Positions 45,607 through 55,111 of a stretch of DNA of 64,000 bases are shown here, in pieces. The stretch is from Gordonia liuliyuniae (GTDB taxonomy: Bacteria; Actinomycetota; Actinomycetes; Mycobacteriales; Mycobacteriaceae). The notes under the pieces were generated by a model. It saw nothing but the letters and a program-made list of their open reading frames with translations. It did no database searches and had not been told where the DNA came from. The translations under genes and the position numbers were made by a program. The stretch covers positions 434,001 to 498,000 of the forward strand of contig NZ_JAKKOT010000003.1 in the NCBI RefSeq assembly GCF_021739025.1, written 5' to 3'. The stretch's first letter is position 1; the number at the start of each line of letters is the position of its first letter.

Positions 45607-46071
45607 ATGGGCACCATCACACCGGTCGCGGCTCGAGCCGCCGCGGACACCTACACAGCCGAGACACGCACTGCCGAGACACGCACGAGGGGCGGCCCGC
45701 CGGTCGAGGCGGCGCGTGCGGCGCGCACCTGCGTCATCGCGGTGCTGCAGCGGATCCTCGAGGTGCTCGACGGCCGACGACCCTGCGAGCACCTGTCACC
45801 GGTCCTCACCGAGGAGGTGTTCGAGCAGATCGTGCTCGCGCTGCGCAAACGGGAGGATGCGGTCGCTCGGGCCCCGGTCCGCGGTCCGACGGTGCGTCTG
45901 CGCCGCATCCACTTGCAGATGGTGTCGCCGCGCGCGGCGAACTATTTCGGCACGGTGGAACGCGGGCTGCGGACGCGAGCGGTCGCCGGTCGCGTCGAGG
46001 TGCGGCGCGTGCGTTCTCCCGGCCGGGGCGTGGTCGAACGGTGGACGATGACCGAGTTCGGCGTCATGTGA
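45607..46071 (+). CDS. Rv3235-family conserved protein
   Basis: About 154 residues: a disordered Ala/Thr/Arg-rich N-terminus with an in-frame duplication TAETR-TAETR (15-bp units, 45655-45684) and a folded C-terminal half with CVIAVLQRILEVLDGRRPCEHL and the strand-rich VRLRRIHLQMVSPRAANYFGTV. These are hallmarks of the actinobacterial Rv3235-like family, which sits near secA1 in mycobacteria too. No function is known. ATG 45607 is favoured since ATG 45571 lies in a terminator stem. Confidence 0.72.
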   Translation: MGTITPVAARAAADTYTAETRTAETRTRGGPPVEAARAARTCVIAVLQRILEVLDGRRPCEHLSPVLTEEVFEQIVLALRKREDAVARAPVRGPTVRLRRIHLQMVSPRAANYFGTVERGLRTRAVAGRVEVRRVRSPGRGVVERWTMTEFGVM

Positions 46072-46144
46072 CGGGTTCGGCGCGCGTTCGTGCGGCGGTC
46101 TCTCGCCCCGCAGACGAGGGGCGGGACATTAGACTCGACGCATC

Positions 46145-47593
46145 ATGGTGAATCGATTGTCGGCGGAAGACGCGATGTACTACTTCCTCGACGGGGCAGG
46201 AACGAGCGCGCTCACCGGTGCGCTGATGATCGTCGACCCGTCCGGTGTCGCCGACTCCGCAGGCGGCGGCAGACTCGACTACACATCGCTGGTGTCGCTG
46301 GTGGAGCGCCGCTTGCAGCTCGTACCGCGGTACCGCCAGGTCGTGAAGGAGGTCGCGCTCGGCCTCGGTCGGCCGCTGTGGGTGGACGACCCCGAGTTCG
46401 ACGTCACCTACCACGTGCGGCTCTCCGCGTTGCCGCAACCGGGCGCGTCCGTGCAGTTGGAGGAGCTGATCGCACGGTTGTTGTCGCGGCCTCTCGACCG
46501 GTCGCGTCCACTCTGGGAGATGTATCTGATCGAAGGGCTCGAAGGCGGGCGTGTCGCTGTCCTCACTAAGTCGCATCGTTGCCTGTTCGGCGTGCCGGAC
46601 AACTGCGAACTGAGCGAGGCCGTCACCGACGACGTCGTGGCCGGCCGGAGGCTGGACGAGGACCTGTGGCTGCCGACCGACCCGCCGGGGCAGGTCTCCA
46701 TGACGGTCGGGGCCCTCGCCGAGGCGATGACGCGTCCCCGGGATCTCGTGGATTCGTTGTTGCGTGGCAACGGTCCGGTGGCCGACATCTGGTCGGTCGC
46801 CGACAAGTCGGCCCGGCTGGTGACGTCGACCGTCCAACAGCTCGTCGACGCCGCACCCGACAGTCCGCTCAACACCGTCACCACGTCGGCGCGGCTGTTC
46901 GCCACGGCCGCGGTGCCCCGCCGGGACTGCGTGCGGATCGCCTCCCGGTTCGACTGCACCTTCAACGATGTCCTGCTCGCAGCGGTGGCCGGCGTGCTGC
47001 GTCGCTGGTCGCTGTCGGTGACCGATTCGGTCGGTCACGGTGAGACGGTCCGCGTGATCGTGCCCCTGCGGGCGCGCGACTCCGACACCGCGTCGGACGG
47101 CCCGGGCTCGTGGATGCCTGCGAGCGGACCCGAGTTCGTCACCGATCTGCCGGTCGGCGAGGACTCGCCGGTCGTCCGGCTGATGCAGGTGGCCGGTCTC
47201 GCCGACCGATACGCGGGCTCGACGAGCCGGATGACGTCGGAGATGAAGCCGCTTCTCCCGGAGCTGGGCATGGTGCCGTTCGGTGAGTTCTCCAGCCGCG
47301 CGTTCAGCAGCATCTTCCAGCGGTCGTACAACGTACCGATCTTCTGGAGCGACGGGGTGTCGAGCCGCTTCCTGAACGGTCACCGCATCGAGGAGCTGTA
47401 CACGGTGCCGACGCTCGCGACGCAGCGCGCCCTGGCGATCAGCGTGAACGAGTACGGCGACTCGGTGCAGTTCGCGTTCCTGGCCGACCGGGCCGTCGTC
47501 TCCGACCTGCCTGCGATGTCCGGTTACCTCGTCGAGTCGTTCGACGAACTGCTCCATGCCGGACCGGTCGGCCTGCCGCCCCAGAAGCCGTGA
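46145..47593 (+). CDS. WS/DGAT-like acyltransferase family protein with altered catalytic motif
   Basis: A 482-residue protein of the wax ester synthase/diacylglycerol acyltransferase family, which makes triacylglycerol or wax esters for storage. Family blocks include RPLWVDDPEFDVTYHVRLSALP in two parts, RPLDRSRPLWEMYLIEGLEGG, TFNDVLLAAVAGVLR and NVPIFWSDG. The catalytic HHxxxDG is not present: the aligned stretch near residues 144-150 is HRCLFGV, with the second His, Asp and Gly replaced. It may be inactive or have a structural role. The position matches the tgs3 gene of M. tuberculosis. Confidence 0.85.
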   Translation: MVNRLSAEDAMYYFLDGAGTSALTGALMIVDPSGVADSAGGGRLDYTSLVSLVERRLQLVPRYRQVVKEVALGLGRPLWVDDPEFDVTYHVRLSALPQPGASVQLEELIARLLSRPLDRSRPLWEMYLIEGLEGGRVAVLTKSHRCLFGVPDNCELSEAVTDDVVAGRRLDEDLWLPTDPPGQVSMTVGALAEAMTRPRDLVDSLLRGNGPVADIWSVADKSARLVTSTVQQLVDAAPDSPLNTVTTSARLFATAAVPRRDCVRIASRFDCTFNDVLLAAVAGVLRRWSLSVTDSVGHGETVRVIVPLRARDSDTASDGPGSWMPASGPEFVTDLPVGEDSPVVRLMQVAGLADRYAGSTSRMTSEMKPLLPELGMVPFGEFSSRAFSSIFQRSYNVPIFWSDGVSSRFLNGHRIEELYTVPTLATQRALAISVNEYGDSVQFAFLADRAVVSDLPAMSGYLVESFDELLHAGPVGLPPQKP

Positions 47594-47648
47594 CAGCCCA
47601 GAAGCCGTGACAGCCCAGAAGCCGTGACAGTCCAGAAACCATGACAGC
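47581..47648 (+). repeat. Four 17-bp tandem repeats at the WS/DGAT stop
   Basis: Four copies of CCAGAAGCCGTGACAGC; the last two carry one to three changes. The first copy contains the stop codon of the WS/DGAT gene and the rest fill the gap before the DUF6912 gene. Confidence 0.92.
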
Positions 47649-47679
47649 CCCAGAAGACGTGAAAGAGGGAACCCACACG

Positions 47680-48180
47680 ATGCGTGTCTACCTGCCTGCG
47701 ACGTTGGCGATGATCCAGGAGTTGACCACCGCCGGCGGCGGCTCCGAGTTCGTGCCCCTGAGCGGTACGGGATTCGCCGTGACTCCCGCATTGCGCGAGG
47801 CCTACACGTCGGGTGACGACGAGGAGCTCGGCGAAGTGGCGCTGCGGGAGGCCGCCCGAGCCTCGCTGCGCCTGCTGTCGGCGGACGAGTCGGATCTGCC
47901 CGCTCGGCGAGTGGTCGTCGTGGCCGACGCCGACGCGACTGTGCGCCCGGATCTCGACGACGCAGTGGTGCGCCTGCCCGGCGGCGTGTCGGCGGCCGAC
48001 ATCGTGGCCGTCCATGTGGACGGAGCCGCCGCCGAAGCCGCGGTCCGCGCCGCGGTGCACGCCGTCGACGCAGCGGATCTCGGTGACGAAGACGCCGAAC
48101 TGGCTGTCGGCGACGTCGAAGACCACGATCTCGGGTGGTACGCGACGCAGGAACTGCCGTTCCTTCTTGACCTCCTGTAG
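47680..48180 (+). CDS. DUF6912 family protein
   Basis: A 166-residue actinobacterial protein of unknown function: MRVYLPATLAMIQELTTAGG, FAVTPALREAYTSGDDEELGEV and ALREAARASLRLL, then a Val/Asp-rich half ending LGWYATQELPFLLDLL. A Rv3231c-like neighbour in this syntenic block has the same start pattern. ATG 47680 is chosen because conservation begins there; AGAGGGA is about 9 nt upstream. Confidence 0.82.
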   Translation: MRVYLPATLAMIQELTTAGGGSEFVPLSGTGFAVTPALREAYTSGDDEELGEVALREAARASLRLLSADESDLPARRVVVVADADATVRPDLDDAVVRLPGGVSAADIVAVHVDGAAAEAAVRAAVHAVDAADLGDEDAELAVGDVEDHDLGWYATQELPFLLDLL

Positions 48181-48243
48181 TGGGCTTGACCTCCGGTAGC
48201 GAACTCGACCTCCCGTAACGCGCCGGAGATAGTGGTCGGAAAT

Positions 48244-48273
48244 TGTCCGCAAAGAGATTCTCAATTGCGGACA
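48244..48273. promoter_or_regulatory. Inverted repeat upstream of dinB-like gene
   Basis: TGTCCGCAA (48244-48252) and TTGCGGACA (48265-48273) are perfect half-sites with a 12-nt centre, about 60 bp before the start. Probably an operator of an unknown regulator. Confidence 0.55.
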
Positions 48274-48335
48274 GATTCCGTCCTATAGGGCGGTCAGACT
48301 TGCTGTACAAGCTCACCGACTCCATGGAGGACACC

Positions 48336-48929
48336 ATGTACGCACCGGCTCGCGACAATGAGATCACCGGATTCGCCGGCTACATCGACCAACAACTCGA
48401 CCATCTGCGCGCGTCCCTGTACGGGCTGACCGAGGAGCAGGCGCGACTCACCCCGTGCCGCAGCGCCCTGTCGGTCGGCGGCATCCTCAAGCACATCGCG
48501 TACGGGCTGCCGACCGCGACCGTTCGACTCCGCGGAGAGATCGTCGACCGCCCGGTCGACGAGGCGGCGTTCGCGGCGTACCTGGGCAGCTTCGCGCTGA
48601 CCGACGACGAGACGGCGGCCGCGCTCATCGACCGTTTCGACGCCGACCGGGCCGCGTTCATGGCGGCCGTACGCGACTGCGATCCGGACGGCGAGTCCGT
48701 CGAGCCGCCCGCGCCGTGGGCCGGGATCTTCGACGCCCGACCGATCAAGAATCGCTTCTACCTCGGCCATCAGATCGAGGAGTTCGCGCGGCACGCAGGC
48801 CACGCCGACATCATCCGCGAGGAGATCGACGGGCAGTCGGTGCCCGGGCTCGTGCTCGCGTTGGCCGGCGCTCCCGCCAACGACTTCTTCACGCCGTACC
48901 GGGCGGAGCCGGGCACTCTCCTCGCCTGA
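48336..48929 (+). CDS. DinB/DUF664-family protein
   Basis: A 197-residue four-helix-bundle protein: GYIDQQLDHLRASLYGLTEEQ, SALSVGGILKHIAYGLP (first metal His region) and FYLGHQIEEFARHAGHADIIR with the paired His ligands. DinB-like enzymes of actinobacteria are often mycothiol-dependent transferases or isomerases; the substrate is unknown. ATGGAGGACACC before ATG 48336 places GGAGG at ideal distance, so the upstream ATG 48324 is part of the ribosome binding site. Confidence 0.82.
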   Translation: MYAPARDNEITGFAGYIDQQLDHLRASLYGLTEEQARLTPCRSALSVGGILKHIAYGLPTATVRLRGEIVDRPVDEAAFAAYLGSFALTDDETAAALIDRFDADRAAFMAAVRDCDPDGESVEPPAPWAGIFDARPIKNRFYLGHQIEEFARHAGHADIIREEIDGQSVPGLVLALAGAPANDFFTPYRAEPGTLLA

Positions 48930-48958
48930 CCTGCATCGCTCGCTCGGCGGCCGTCGAG

Positions 48959-48988
48959 CCACTAACCTACGGTAGCGTAGGTTAGTGG
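48959..48988. promoter_or_regulatory. Perfect palindromic operator of the desaturase reductase
   Basis: CCACTAACCTACG, GTAG, CGTAGGTTAGTGG: 13-bp perfect arms around 4 nt, 51 bp before the ferredoxin reductase start. The core TAACCTACG-N4-CGTAGGTTA recurs upstream of the first desaturase. Confidence 0.8.
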
Positions 48989-49039
48989 CACAGGTCAGCG
49001 GTTCGATGGATCGGACCGGAACGGGCGGAGGAGTCGAGC

Positions 49040-50152
49040 ATGGGTTGGCGGGAACGATTCGAGGCACCGGTCGCCGGAGTCTCCGGCGGCAAAGCGGCGA
49101 ACTGGGTGCGGGCGGCCGCGGCGCGCGTGACGACACCGCTGTTGCCCGACGACTACCTGCACCTGGTGAACCCGCTGTGGTCGGCGCGTGAACTGCGCGG
49201 CAAGGTCGTCGCGGTGACGCCGGTGACCGCCGACAGTGCGACCATCGTCATCCAGCCCGGGTGGGGCTTCACCTTCGACTACCACCCGGGGCAGTACATC
49301 GGGATCGGCGTCCTCGTCGGCGGACGATGGACCTGGCGCTCGTATTCGCTGACGTCCGAGCCGGACAGCTCCGTGGCCGACCGCACCGTCGCGATCACCG
49401 TCAAAGCGATGCCCGAGGGGTTCCTCTCGTCGCATCTGGTGAACGGGCTGACGCCCGGCACGGTTGTGCGTCTGGCGGCGCCGGCGGGCGAGTTCGCCCT
49501 GCCTGACCCGCCACCGGCGAAACTGATGTTCGCCACCGCGGGCAGCGGCATCACCCCGATCATCTCGATGCTGCGGACCCTGGCTCGTCGCGGGCAGCGC
49601 GTCGACGCGGTGCTCGTGCACTCCGCGCCGGATGAGGAGGGTGTGCTGTTCCTCGACGAGCTGCGCTCGTTCGAGGCCGCAGGTCTGGTCGACCTCACGC
49701 TTCGGCTGACGAGCGTCGACGGCCGTCTCGACGCGACCGCCCTCGACCGACTCGTGCCCGACTGGGGCGAACGGCAGACGTGGGCGTGCGGCCCGAGCGG
49801 ATTCATTGACATGCTGACGGCGCTGTTCCGGGACGCGGGCCACGACGACCGTCTGCACGTGGAGCGGTTCGCGCTCGAACGCGGCGCGGTGGGTGCGCAG
49901 GGCGGCACGGTGACCTTCGGTCGCGGCGGGAAGCAGATCGAAGCAGACGGCGCGCAGACGCTCCTGGAAGCAGGTGAGGAGGCGGGCGTCCTCATGCCGT
50001 TCGGCTGCCGGATGGGGATCTGCCAGAGCTGCGTCGTAATGCTGGACAAGGGTTGCGTCCGCGACCTGCGCACCGGTGATGAACACGTCGAAGGCGAACG
50101 CGTGCAGACGTGTGTGACGGCCGCGGCGGGGGACTGCACGCTGGATGTGTGA
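49040..50152 (+). CDS. Ferredoxin-NAD(P)H reductase, electron donor to DesA3-type desaturase
   Basis: A 370-residue three-domain reductase: FAD domain ([10 protein letters not shown] is the RxYS motif), NAD(P) domain ([28 protein letters not shown]) and C-terminal plant-type [2Fe-2S] domain with CRMGICQSC plus a final Cys in VQTCVT. M. tuberculosis Rv3230c has this architecture and reduces the stearoyl-CoA desaturase DesA3. It lies 110 bp before two desA3-like genes and shares their operator. Confidence 0.92.
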   Translation: MGWRERFEAPVAGVSGGKAANWVRAAAARVTTPLLPDDYLHLVNPLWSARELRGKVVAVTPVTADSATIVIQPGWGFTFDYHPGQYIGIGVLVGGRWTWRSYSLTSEPDSSVADRTVAITVKAMPEGFLSSHLVNGLTPGTVVRLAAPAGEFALPDPPPAKLMFATAGSGITPIISMLRTLARRGQRVDAVLVHSAPDEEGVLFLDELRSFEAAGLVDLTLRLTSVDGRLDATALDRLVPDWGERQTWACGPSGFIDMLTALFRDAGHDDRLHVERFALERGAVGAQGGTVTFGRGGKQIEADGAQTLLEAGEEAGVLMPFGCRMGICQSCVVMLDKGCVRDLRTGDEHVEGERVQTCVTAAAGDCTLDV

Positions 50153-50201
50153 ACGCCAGTCCGTTGGATCGGTGAAGGGCGGACTCGATCGGGGGCTAGA
50201 C

Positions 50202-50237
50202 AACCTACGGTTCCGTAACCTACGATTGCGTAAGTTA
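50202..50237. promoter_or_regulatory. Overlapping operator pair upstream of first desaturase
   Basis: TAACCTACG-ATTG-CGTAAGTTA (50216-50237) matches the operator at 48959-48988 in 17 of 18 arm bases; a second, weaker dyad TACG-GTTC-CGTA (50206-50217) overlaps its left arm. Both lie 26-60 bp before the start codon. Confidence 0.75.
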
Positions 50238-50262
50238 GTTCCCCGTGCGAGAAGGAGAGACA

Positions 50263-51525
50263 ATGGCGATTGCCGATGTGCCCGAATACGCGCACCTGAC
50301 CGATGCCGATGTCGAAGCGCTGGCGGCCGAACTGGACGCCATCCGCACCGACATCGAAGCCGACCGCGGCGAGCGGGACGCCCGCTACCTGCGCAACACA
50401 ATCCGTTTCCAGCGCGGCCTAGAGCTCACCGGCCGAGTGCTGACGATGGGTGCGAGCCGTCGATCCGTCTGGTGGGCAGGCGCCGCTACCCTCGGCGTCG
50501 CGAAGATCGTCGAGAACATGGAACTCGGCCACAACGTGATGCACGGTCAGTGGGATTGGATGAACGATCCCGAAGTGCACTCGACGTCGTGGGAATGGGA
50601 CATCACCGGGCCGAGCGCGCACTGGAAACACACCCACAACTACATTCACCACAAGTACACGAACGTCCTCGGGATGGACGACGACGTGGGCTACGGCGTG
50701 CTCCGGGTGACCCGTGATCAGCGCTGGCGTCCGTTCTACCTCGGCAACCTCGCCTACAACACGGTGCTCGCACTGTTCTTCGAGTACGGCGTCGCCGCGC
50801 AGCACCTCGAACTCGGCAAGAAGCGCAAGACGCCGGAAGCCAAGGCCGAGTTCAAGCGCGACCTCAACGACGTCGGACGCAAGATCGGTCGTCAGGTCGC
50901 CAAGGACTACGTGCTGTTCCCGACGATCTCCGGACTCGTCAACCGGTCACCGCGTGCGGCCCGGAAGACGGCGTCGGCGAACCTGCTCGCGAACATCATC
51001 CGCAACGTGTGGACCAACGCGGTGATCTTCTGCGGTCACTTCCCGGACGGCGCCGAAAAGTTCACCAAGGCCGACATGGACAACGAGACGCAGGGCCAGT
51101 GGTATCTGCGTCAGATGCTCGGCAGCGCCAACTTCCGGTGCGGCCCGGTGCTCGGGTTCATGAGTGGGAACCTGTCGTACCAGATCGAGCACCACATCTT
51201 CCCGGACCTGCCGAGCAATCGGCTGGCTGAGATCTCGATCCGCGTGCAAGCGCTGTGCGAGAAGTACGACCTGCCGTACACGACCGGGTCCTTCCCGGTC
51301 CAGTACGCGAAGACCTGGCGGACCATCGCCAAGCTGTCTCTTCCGAACAAGTACTTGCGTGCGACCAGCGATGATGCTCCGGAGACCGCGTCGGAACGCC
51401 GGTTCCGCGACGACGGTCAGCCGCGCCTGACGTCTGCGATCGACACCCGGACGGGTCGTCGTCGTGGCTTGAAGTCGGCGATCGCGGATGGCCGGACGCG
51501 CCGCAGGGAGCGTGCAAGCGCATAA
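50263..51525 (+). CDS. DesA3-like fatty acyl desaturase, copy 1
   Basis: A 420-residue membrane desaturase of the acyl-CoA delta-9 type. Three histidine boxes are intact: HNVMH (near residue 95), HNYIHH (near residue 127) and QIEHH (near residue 310), which bind the di-iron centre. With the ferredoxin reductase it would make oleic-type acids for phospholipids and storage lipids. GAAGGAGAG precedes ATG 50263. A basic C-terminal tail of about 40 residues follows the conserved domain. The next gene is a paralogue 9 bp downstream. Confidence 0.92.
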   Translation: MAIADVPEYAHLTDADVEALAAELDAIRTDIEADRGERDARYLRNTIRFQRGLELTGRVLTMGASRRSVWWAGAATLGVAKIVENMELGHNVMHGQWDWMNDPEVHSTSWEWDITGPSAHWKHTHNYIHHKYTNVLGMDDDVGYGVLRVTRDQRWRPFYLGNLAYNTVLALFFEYGVAAQHLELGKKRKTPEAKAEFKRDLNDVGRKIGRQVAKDYVLFPTISGLVNRSPRAARKTASANLLANIIRNVWTNAVIFCGHFPDGAEKFTKADMDNETQGQWYLRQMLGSANFRCGPVLGFMSGNLSYQIEHHIFPDLPSNRLAEISIRVQALCEKYDLPYTTGSFPVQYAKTWRTIAKLSLPNKYLRATSDDAPETASERRFRDDGQPRLTSAIDTRTGRRRGLKSAIADGRTRRRERASA

Positions 51526-51534
51526 TGGGGCCTG

Positions 51535-52749
51535 ATGGCGATCTCGGATATCAATGAGTATGCACACCTGACCGACGCAGACGTCGAAGCTCTGGGCGCA
51601 GAGCTCGACGCTGTGCGTCGGGAGGTGGAGTCCAGCCGTGGTGAGCGCGACGCGCGGTACCTGCGGCGCACGATCCGCGCGCAGCGGGGCTTGGAGATCC
51701 TCGGCCGCGTCGCGCTGCTCGGCAGTCACCGCAAACCGCTGTGGTGGCTGGGCACCGGTGCGCTCTCGTTGGCGAAGATCATCGAGAACATGGAACTCGG
51801 CCACAACGTGATGCACGGTCAGTGGGATTGGATGAACGATCCCGAAGTGCATTCCACGTCGTGGGAGTGGGACATGGTGTGCGCGTCGCCCCATTGGAAG
51901 CACTCGCACAACTTCATCCACCACAAGTACACGAACGTGCTCGGCATGGATCACGATGTGGGCTACAAGATCCTGCGGGTGACGCGCGACGAGCCGTGGG
52001 AGCCGCGGCGCGCGTTCCAGCCGTTCTTCAACGTCATGTTGGCGGCCACATTCGAGTGGGGGATCGCGCTGCACGACCTCGAACTCAAAGAGGTCATCGC
52101 CGGCCGCAAGCCGATGGAGGTCGCGCGCCCGGAGATCCGGAAGTTCGTCCACAAGGCGGGCAGGCAGATGGCCAAGGACTATGCACTGTTCCCCGTCCTG
52201 TCGGGCCCGAACGCCAAGAAGACGCTGACCGCGAACCTGACGGCCAACTTCGTCCGCAACCTGTGGGCGTACGTCGTCATCTTCTGTGGACACTTCCCGG
52301 ACGGTGCCGAGAAGTTCACGGTGGACACGCTCGAGAACGAGACGCAGGGCCAGTGGTATCTGCGTCAGATGCTCGGCAGCGCCAACTTCGAGTCAGGGCC
52401 CGTCCTCGCCTTCATGAGCGGCAACCTGTCGTACCAGATCGAACACCACCTGTTCCCGGATCTGCCGAGCAACCGGTACGCCGACATCTCGGTCCGCGTC
52501 CGCGAACTCTGCGACAAGTACGACCTGCCGTACAACACCGGCTCGTTCACCATGCAGTACCTGCGGACGCTGCGGACGATCAACAAGCTCGCGCTGCCCG
52601 ACCGTTTCCTCCGCGACACCACCGACGATGCGCCCGAGACCGCGTCCGAACGACGCTTCGACGCGATCACGCCCCGCGCGAAGGGTCTGCGGACGGCGCT
52701 CACCGAACTGCAGTCCCGTCGCAAGCGCGGAGCAGTGCCCGCCAGCTAG
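51535..52749 (+). CDS. DesA3-like fatty acyl desaturase, copy 2
   Basis: A 404-residue paralogue of the gene before it, with the same three His boxes (HNVMH, HNFIHH, QIEHH) and the same N-terminal EYAHLTDADVEALGAELDA. It carries a longer loop in the middle (ELKEVIAGRKPMEVARPEI) and a different C-terminal tail. The start ATG lies 9 bp after the first copy with no separate promoter, so both are probably on one message. Two stretches of 69 and 54 bp are identical to copy 1 at DNA level. Confidence 0.92.
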   Translation: MAISDINEYAHLTDADVEALGAELDAVRREVESSRGERDARYLRRTIRAQRGLEILGRVALLGSHRKPLWWLGTGALSLAKIIENMELGHNVMHGQWDWMNDPEVHSTSWEWDMVCASPHWKHSHNFIHHKYTNVLGMDHDVGYKILRVTRDEPWEPRRAFQPFFNVMLAATFEWGIALHDLELKEVIAGRKPMEVARPEIRKFVHKAGRQMAKDYALFPVLSGPNAKKTLTANLTANFVRNLWAYVVIFCGHFPDGAEKFTVDTLENETQGQWYLRQMLGSANFESGPVLAFMSGNLSYQIEHHLFPDLPSNRYADISVRVRELCDKYDLPYNTGSFTMQYLRTLRTINKLALPDRFLRDTTDDAPETASERRFDAITPRAKGLRTALTELQSRRKRGAVPAS

Positions 52750-52771
52750 CGGTACCCGTTCGGGAGGGCCC

Positions 52772-53806
52772 TCATGGTGTGTCACCCTGCGCCTGGGGTT
52801 CGTCGCCGACTGTCGCCGTCACCGAGCGCAGCAGTTCCCGCACAGCCATCGCCCGACGGTGCGACGCACCGTCGAGTGAGTCGAGGGCGCATTCCGGGTC
52901 GGCGGGCGGCCCCAGGTGCGTGCAGCCGCGAGGACAGTCGGTGATGGCGTCGCGCAGGTCGTCGAAGGCATGGATGATCTCGTCCGGGGTGACGTGCGCG
53001 AGACCGAACGATCGGATTCCCGGGGTGTCGACCACCCAGCCGCGCCTGCCACCGACCTCCGGGAGCGGCAGTACGACGGACTGCGTCGACGTGTGGCGCC
53101 CTTTGCCGACGCCGGAGACGATGCCGGTGGCCCGGTCGGCGTCGGGGACGAGTCGGTTGACCAGGGTCGACTTGCCGACTCCGGAGTGGCCGATGAGTGC
53201 GGTCAGTCGGTGCTCGAGGATCTCGCGCAGTTCGTCGACGGAGTCGTCGCGTCCAGCGACCACCACACGCAGGTCCAGGTCGGCGAATTGGGCGACGAAC
53301 TCGTCCGGGTCGGCGAGATCCGATTTCGTCAAGCACAGGATGGGCGCGAGACCGCCCGCGTAGGCGGCGGCGAGCGCACGTTCGACGAAGCCGGTGCGCG
53401 GCGGCGGATCGGCGAGCGCGGTGACGATGAGCAGTTGGTCGGCGTTCGCGACGACGATCCGCTCGTACGGGTCGGTGTCGTCGGCGGTGCGTCGCAGCAC
53501 CGTTTTCCGGTCTTCGACGCGGACGATGCGCGCGAGGGTGTCGGGTCGCCCGGACAGGTCGCCGACGATGCCGACTCGGTCGCCGACGACCACCGGGGTG
53601 CGGCCGAGTTCTCTCGCGCGCATCGTGACGATGCGGCGGTCCGGGTCGTCGTCGAGGACACATCCCCAGCGGCCGCGGTCGACGGAGACGACCATCGCAG
53701 TCTCGGCGTCGGCGTGCGCGGGTCGGGTCTTGGTGCGCGGACGGCTGCCTTTACTCGGCCGGATGCGTACATCCGACTCGTCGTACGTCCGCGCGCGGCG
53801 GCTCAC
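52772..53806 (-). CDS. rsgA: Ribosome small subunit-dependent GTPase A
   Basis: A 344-residue circularly permuted GTPase for 30S maturation. An OB-fold ([13 protein letters not shown]) precedes the GTPase domain, where G4 (LTKSDL) comes before G1 ([12 protein letters not shown]) and G3 (VDTPGIRSF), the RsgA hallmark. The zinc site is C-X4-C-X1-H-X7-C in [19 protein letters not shown] 53806 overlaps the aroA stop (GTGA), so it is coupled to aroA as in mycobacteria. Confidence 0.93.
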   Translation of the reverse strand: MSRRARTYDESDVRIRPSKGSRPRTKTRPAHADAETAMVVSVDRGRWGCVLDDDPDRRIVTMRARELGRTPVVVGDRVGIVGDLSGRPDTLARIVRVEDRKTVLRRTADDTDPYERIVVANADQLLIVTALADPPPRTGFVERALAAAYAGGLAPILCLTKSDLADPDEFVAQFADLDLRVVVAGRDDSVDELREILEHRLTALIGHSGVGKSTLVNRLVPDADRATGIVSGVGKGRHTSTQSVVLPLPEVGGRRGWVVDTPGIRSFGLAHVTPDEIIHAFDDLRDAITDCPRGCTHLGPPADPECALDSLDGASHRRAMAVRELLRSVTATVGDEPQAQGDTP

Positions 53807-55089
53807 AACGCGGACCCGGCCATCGTCTCCCACATCGCCACGAAGTCGGGAAGCGTCTTCGACGTGGTCTCGACGTTCTCGATCTCGACACCGGGGACCA
53901 CAAGTCCCAGCAGCGAACCCGCCGTCGCCATCCGATGGTCGGCGTAGGTGCGCCAGACGCCCGCGTGCAGCGGTGCGCCGACCACGACGAGGCCGTCGGC
54001 GGTTTCGGTCACGTCTCCGCCGAGCCGGTTGATCTCGGTGGAGAGGGCGGTGAGCCGGTCGGTCTCGTGGCCACGCAGGTGCGCGATGCCGCGCAGGGTC
54101 GACGTTCCGTCGGCGAGTGCGGCGAGCGCCGCGACCGTCGGTGTGAGCTCACCGACTTCGTGCAGGTCGACGTCGATGGAGTTCAGTCGTTCCGGGCCCG
54201 AGACGGTGAGGAGCCCGTCGTCGGACCTGGCCACCGCAGCGCCCATCTGCTCGAGGATCGATACGATCTCTGCGCCCGGCTGGGTGGTGGTGGCGGGCCA
54301 GCGGGGCACGCCGACGCGTCCGCCGGTCGCGGCAGCGGCCGCGAGGAACGCTGCGGCGTTCGACAGATCGGGCTCGATCGCCGCGTCGACGGCGCGGATC
54401 GGTCCGGGGGCGACGGTCCACGATCCGACCGCGCCGGAATGGTCGGTGCTGCTCGTGACGGTGACGCCCGCGTCGCGGAGCATCGCGATCGTCATCTCGA
54501 TGTGCGGCATCGACGGGACGGGCGGACCGTCGTGGGTGATGGCGATCCCGTCGGTGAAGCGGGCAGCCGACAGCAGGAGACCGGAGACGAACTGCGACGA
54601 CGCCGACGCGTCGAGCGTCACCGCTCCGCCGGTGAGCGCGCCCGTGCCGTGGACGGTGAACGGGAGACTCGACCCGTCGATCGCTGCGCCGAGGTCGCGC
54701 AGGGCGTCGAGAACGGTGTGGAGCGGGCGGCTGCGTGCCTGTTCGTCGCCGTCGAACTCGACGTCGCCGGTGGCCAACGCACCGACCGCGGGCAGGAAAC
54801 GCATGACAGTGCCTGCCAGGCCGCAGTCGATGCGGGCGCCGTGCAAGGGTGCGGGCGTCACGTCGACGGTCGTCGGATCATCGATGGCTGGCGTGATCGC
54901 GACACCCATGGCGACGAGCGCGTCGATCATCAGATCGGTGTCGCGACTGCGCAGCGTCCCGGTGACGCGCGACGGTCCGTCGGCCAGTGCCGCGAGGATC
55001 AGCGCCCGGTTGGTGATCGACTTGGAGCCGGGAAGGTCGACGACGGCGTCGACGGGGGCGTTGACAGACGGGGACGACCAGGTGACCAT
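53803..55089 (-). CDS. aroA: 3-phosphoshikimate 1-carboxyvinyltransferase (EPSP synthase)
   Basis: A 428-residue EPSP synthase of the shikimate pathway. It has [21 protein letters not shown] in two parts, [18 protein letters not shown] (PEP site with G-T-x-x-R), [15 protein letters not shown], and the C-terminal [20 protein letters not shown] and [14 protein letters not shown]. It is a class I-like enzyme by the GLAGT motif. ATG 55089 begins at [12 protein letters not shown]. It is upstream of and coupled to rsgA. Confidence 0.95.
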   Translation of the reverse strand: MVTWSSPSVNAPVDAVVDLPGSKSITNRALILAALADGPSRVTGTLRSRDTDLMIDALVAMGVAITPAIDDPTTVDVTPAPLHGARIDCGLAGTVMRFLPAVGALATGDVEFDGDEQARSRPLHTVLDALRDLGAAIDGSSLPFTVHGTGALTGGAVTLDASASSQFVSGLLLSAARFTDGIAITHDGPPVPSMPHIEMTIAMLRDAGVTVTSSTDHSGAVGSWTVAPGPIRAVDAAIEPDLSNAAAFLAAAAATGGRVGVPRWPATTTQPGAEIVSILEQMGAAVARSDDGLLTVSGPERLNSIDVDLHEVGELTPTVAALAALADGTSTLRGIAHLRGHETDRLTALSTEINRLGGDVTETADGLVVVGAPLHAGVWRTYADHRMATAGSLLGLVVPGVEIENVETTSKTLPDFVAMWETMAGSAL

Positions 55090-55111
55090 GCGTCTCAGTC
55101 TTTCATGCGGG

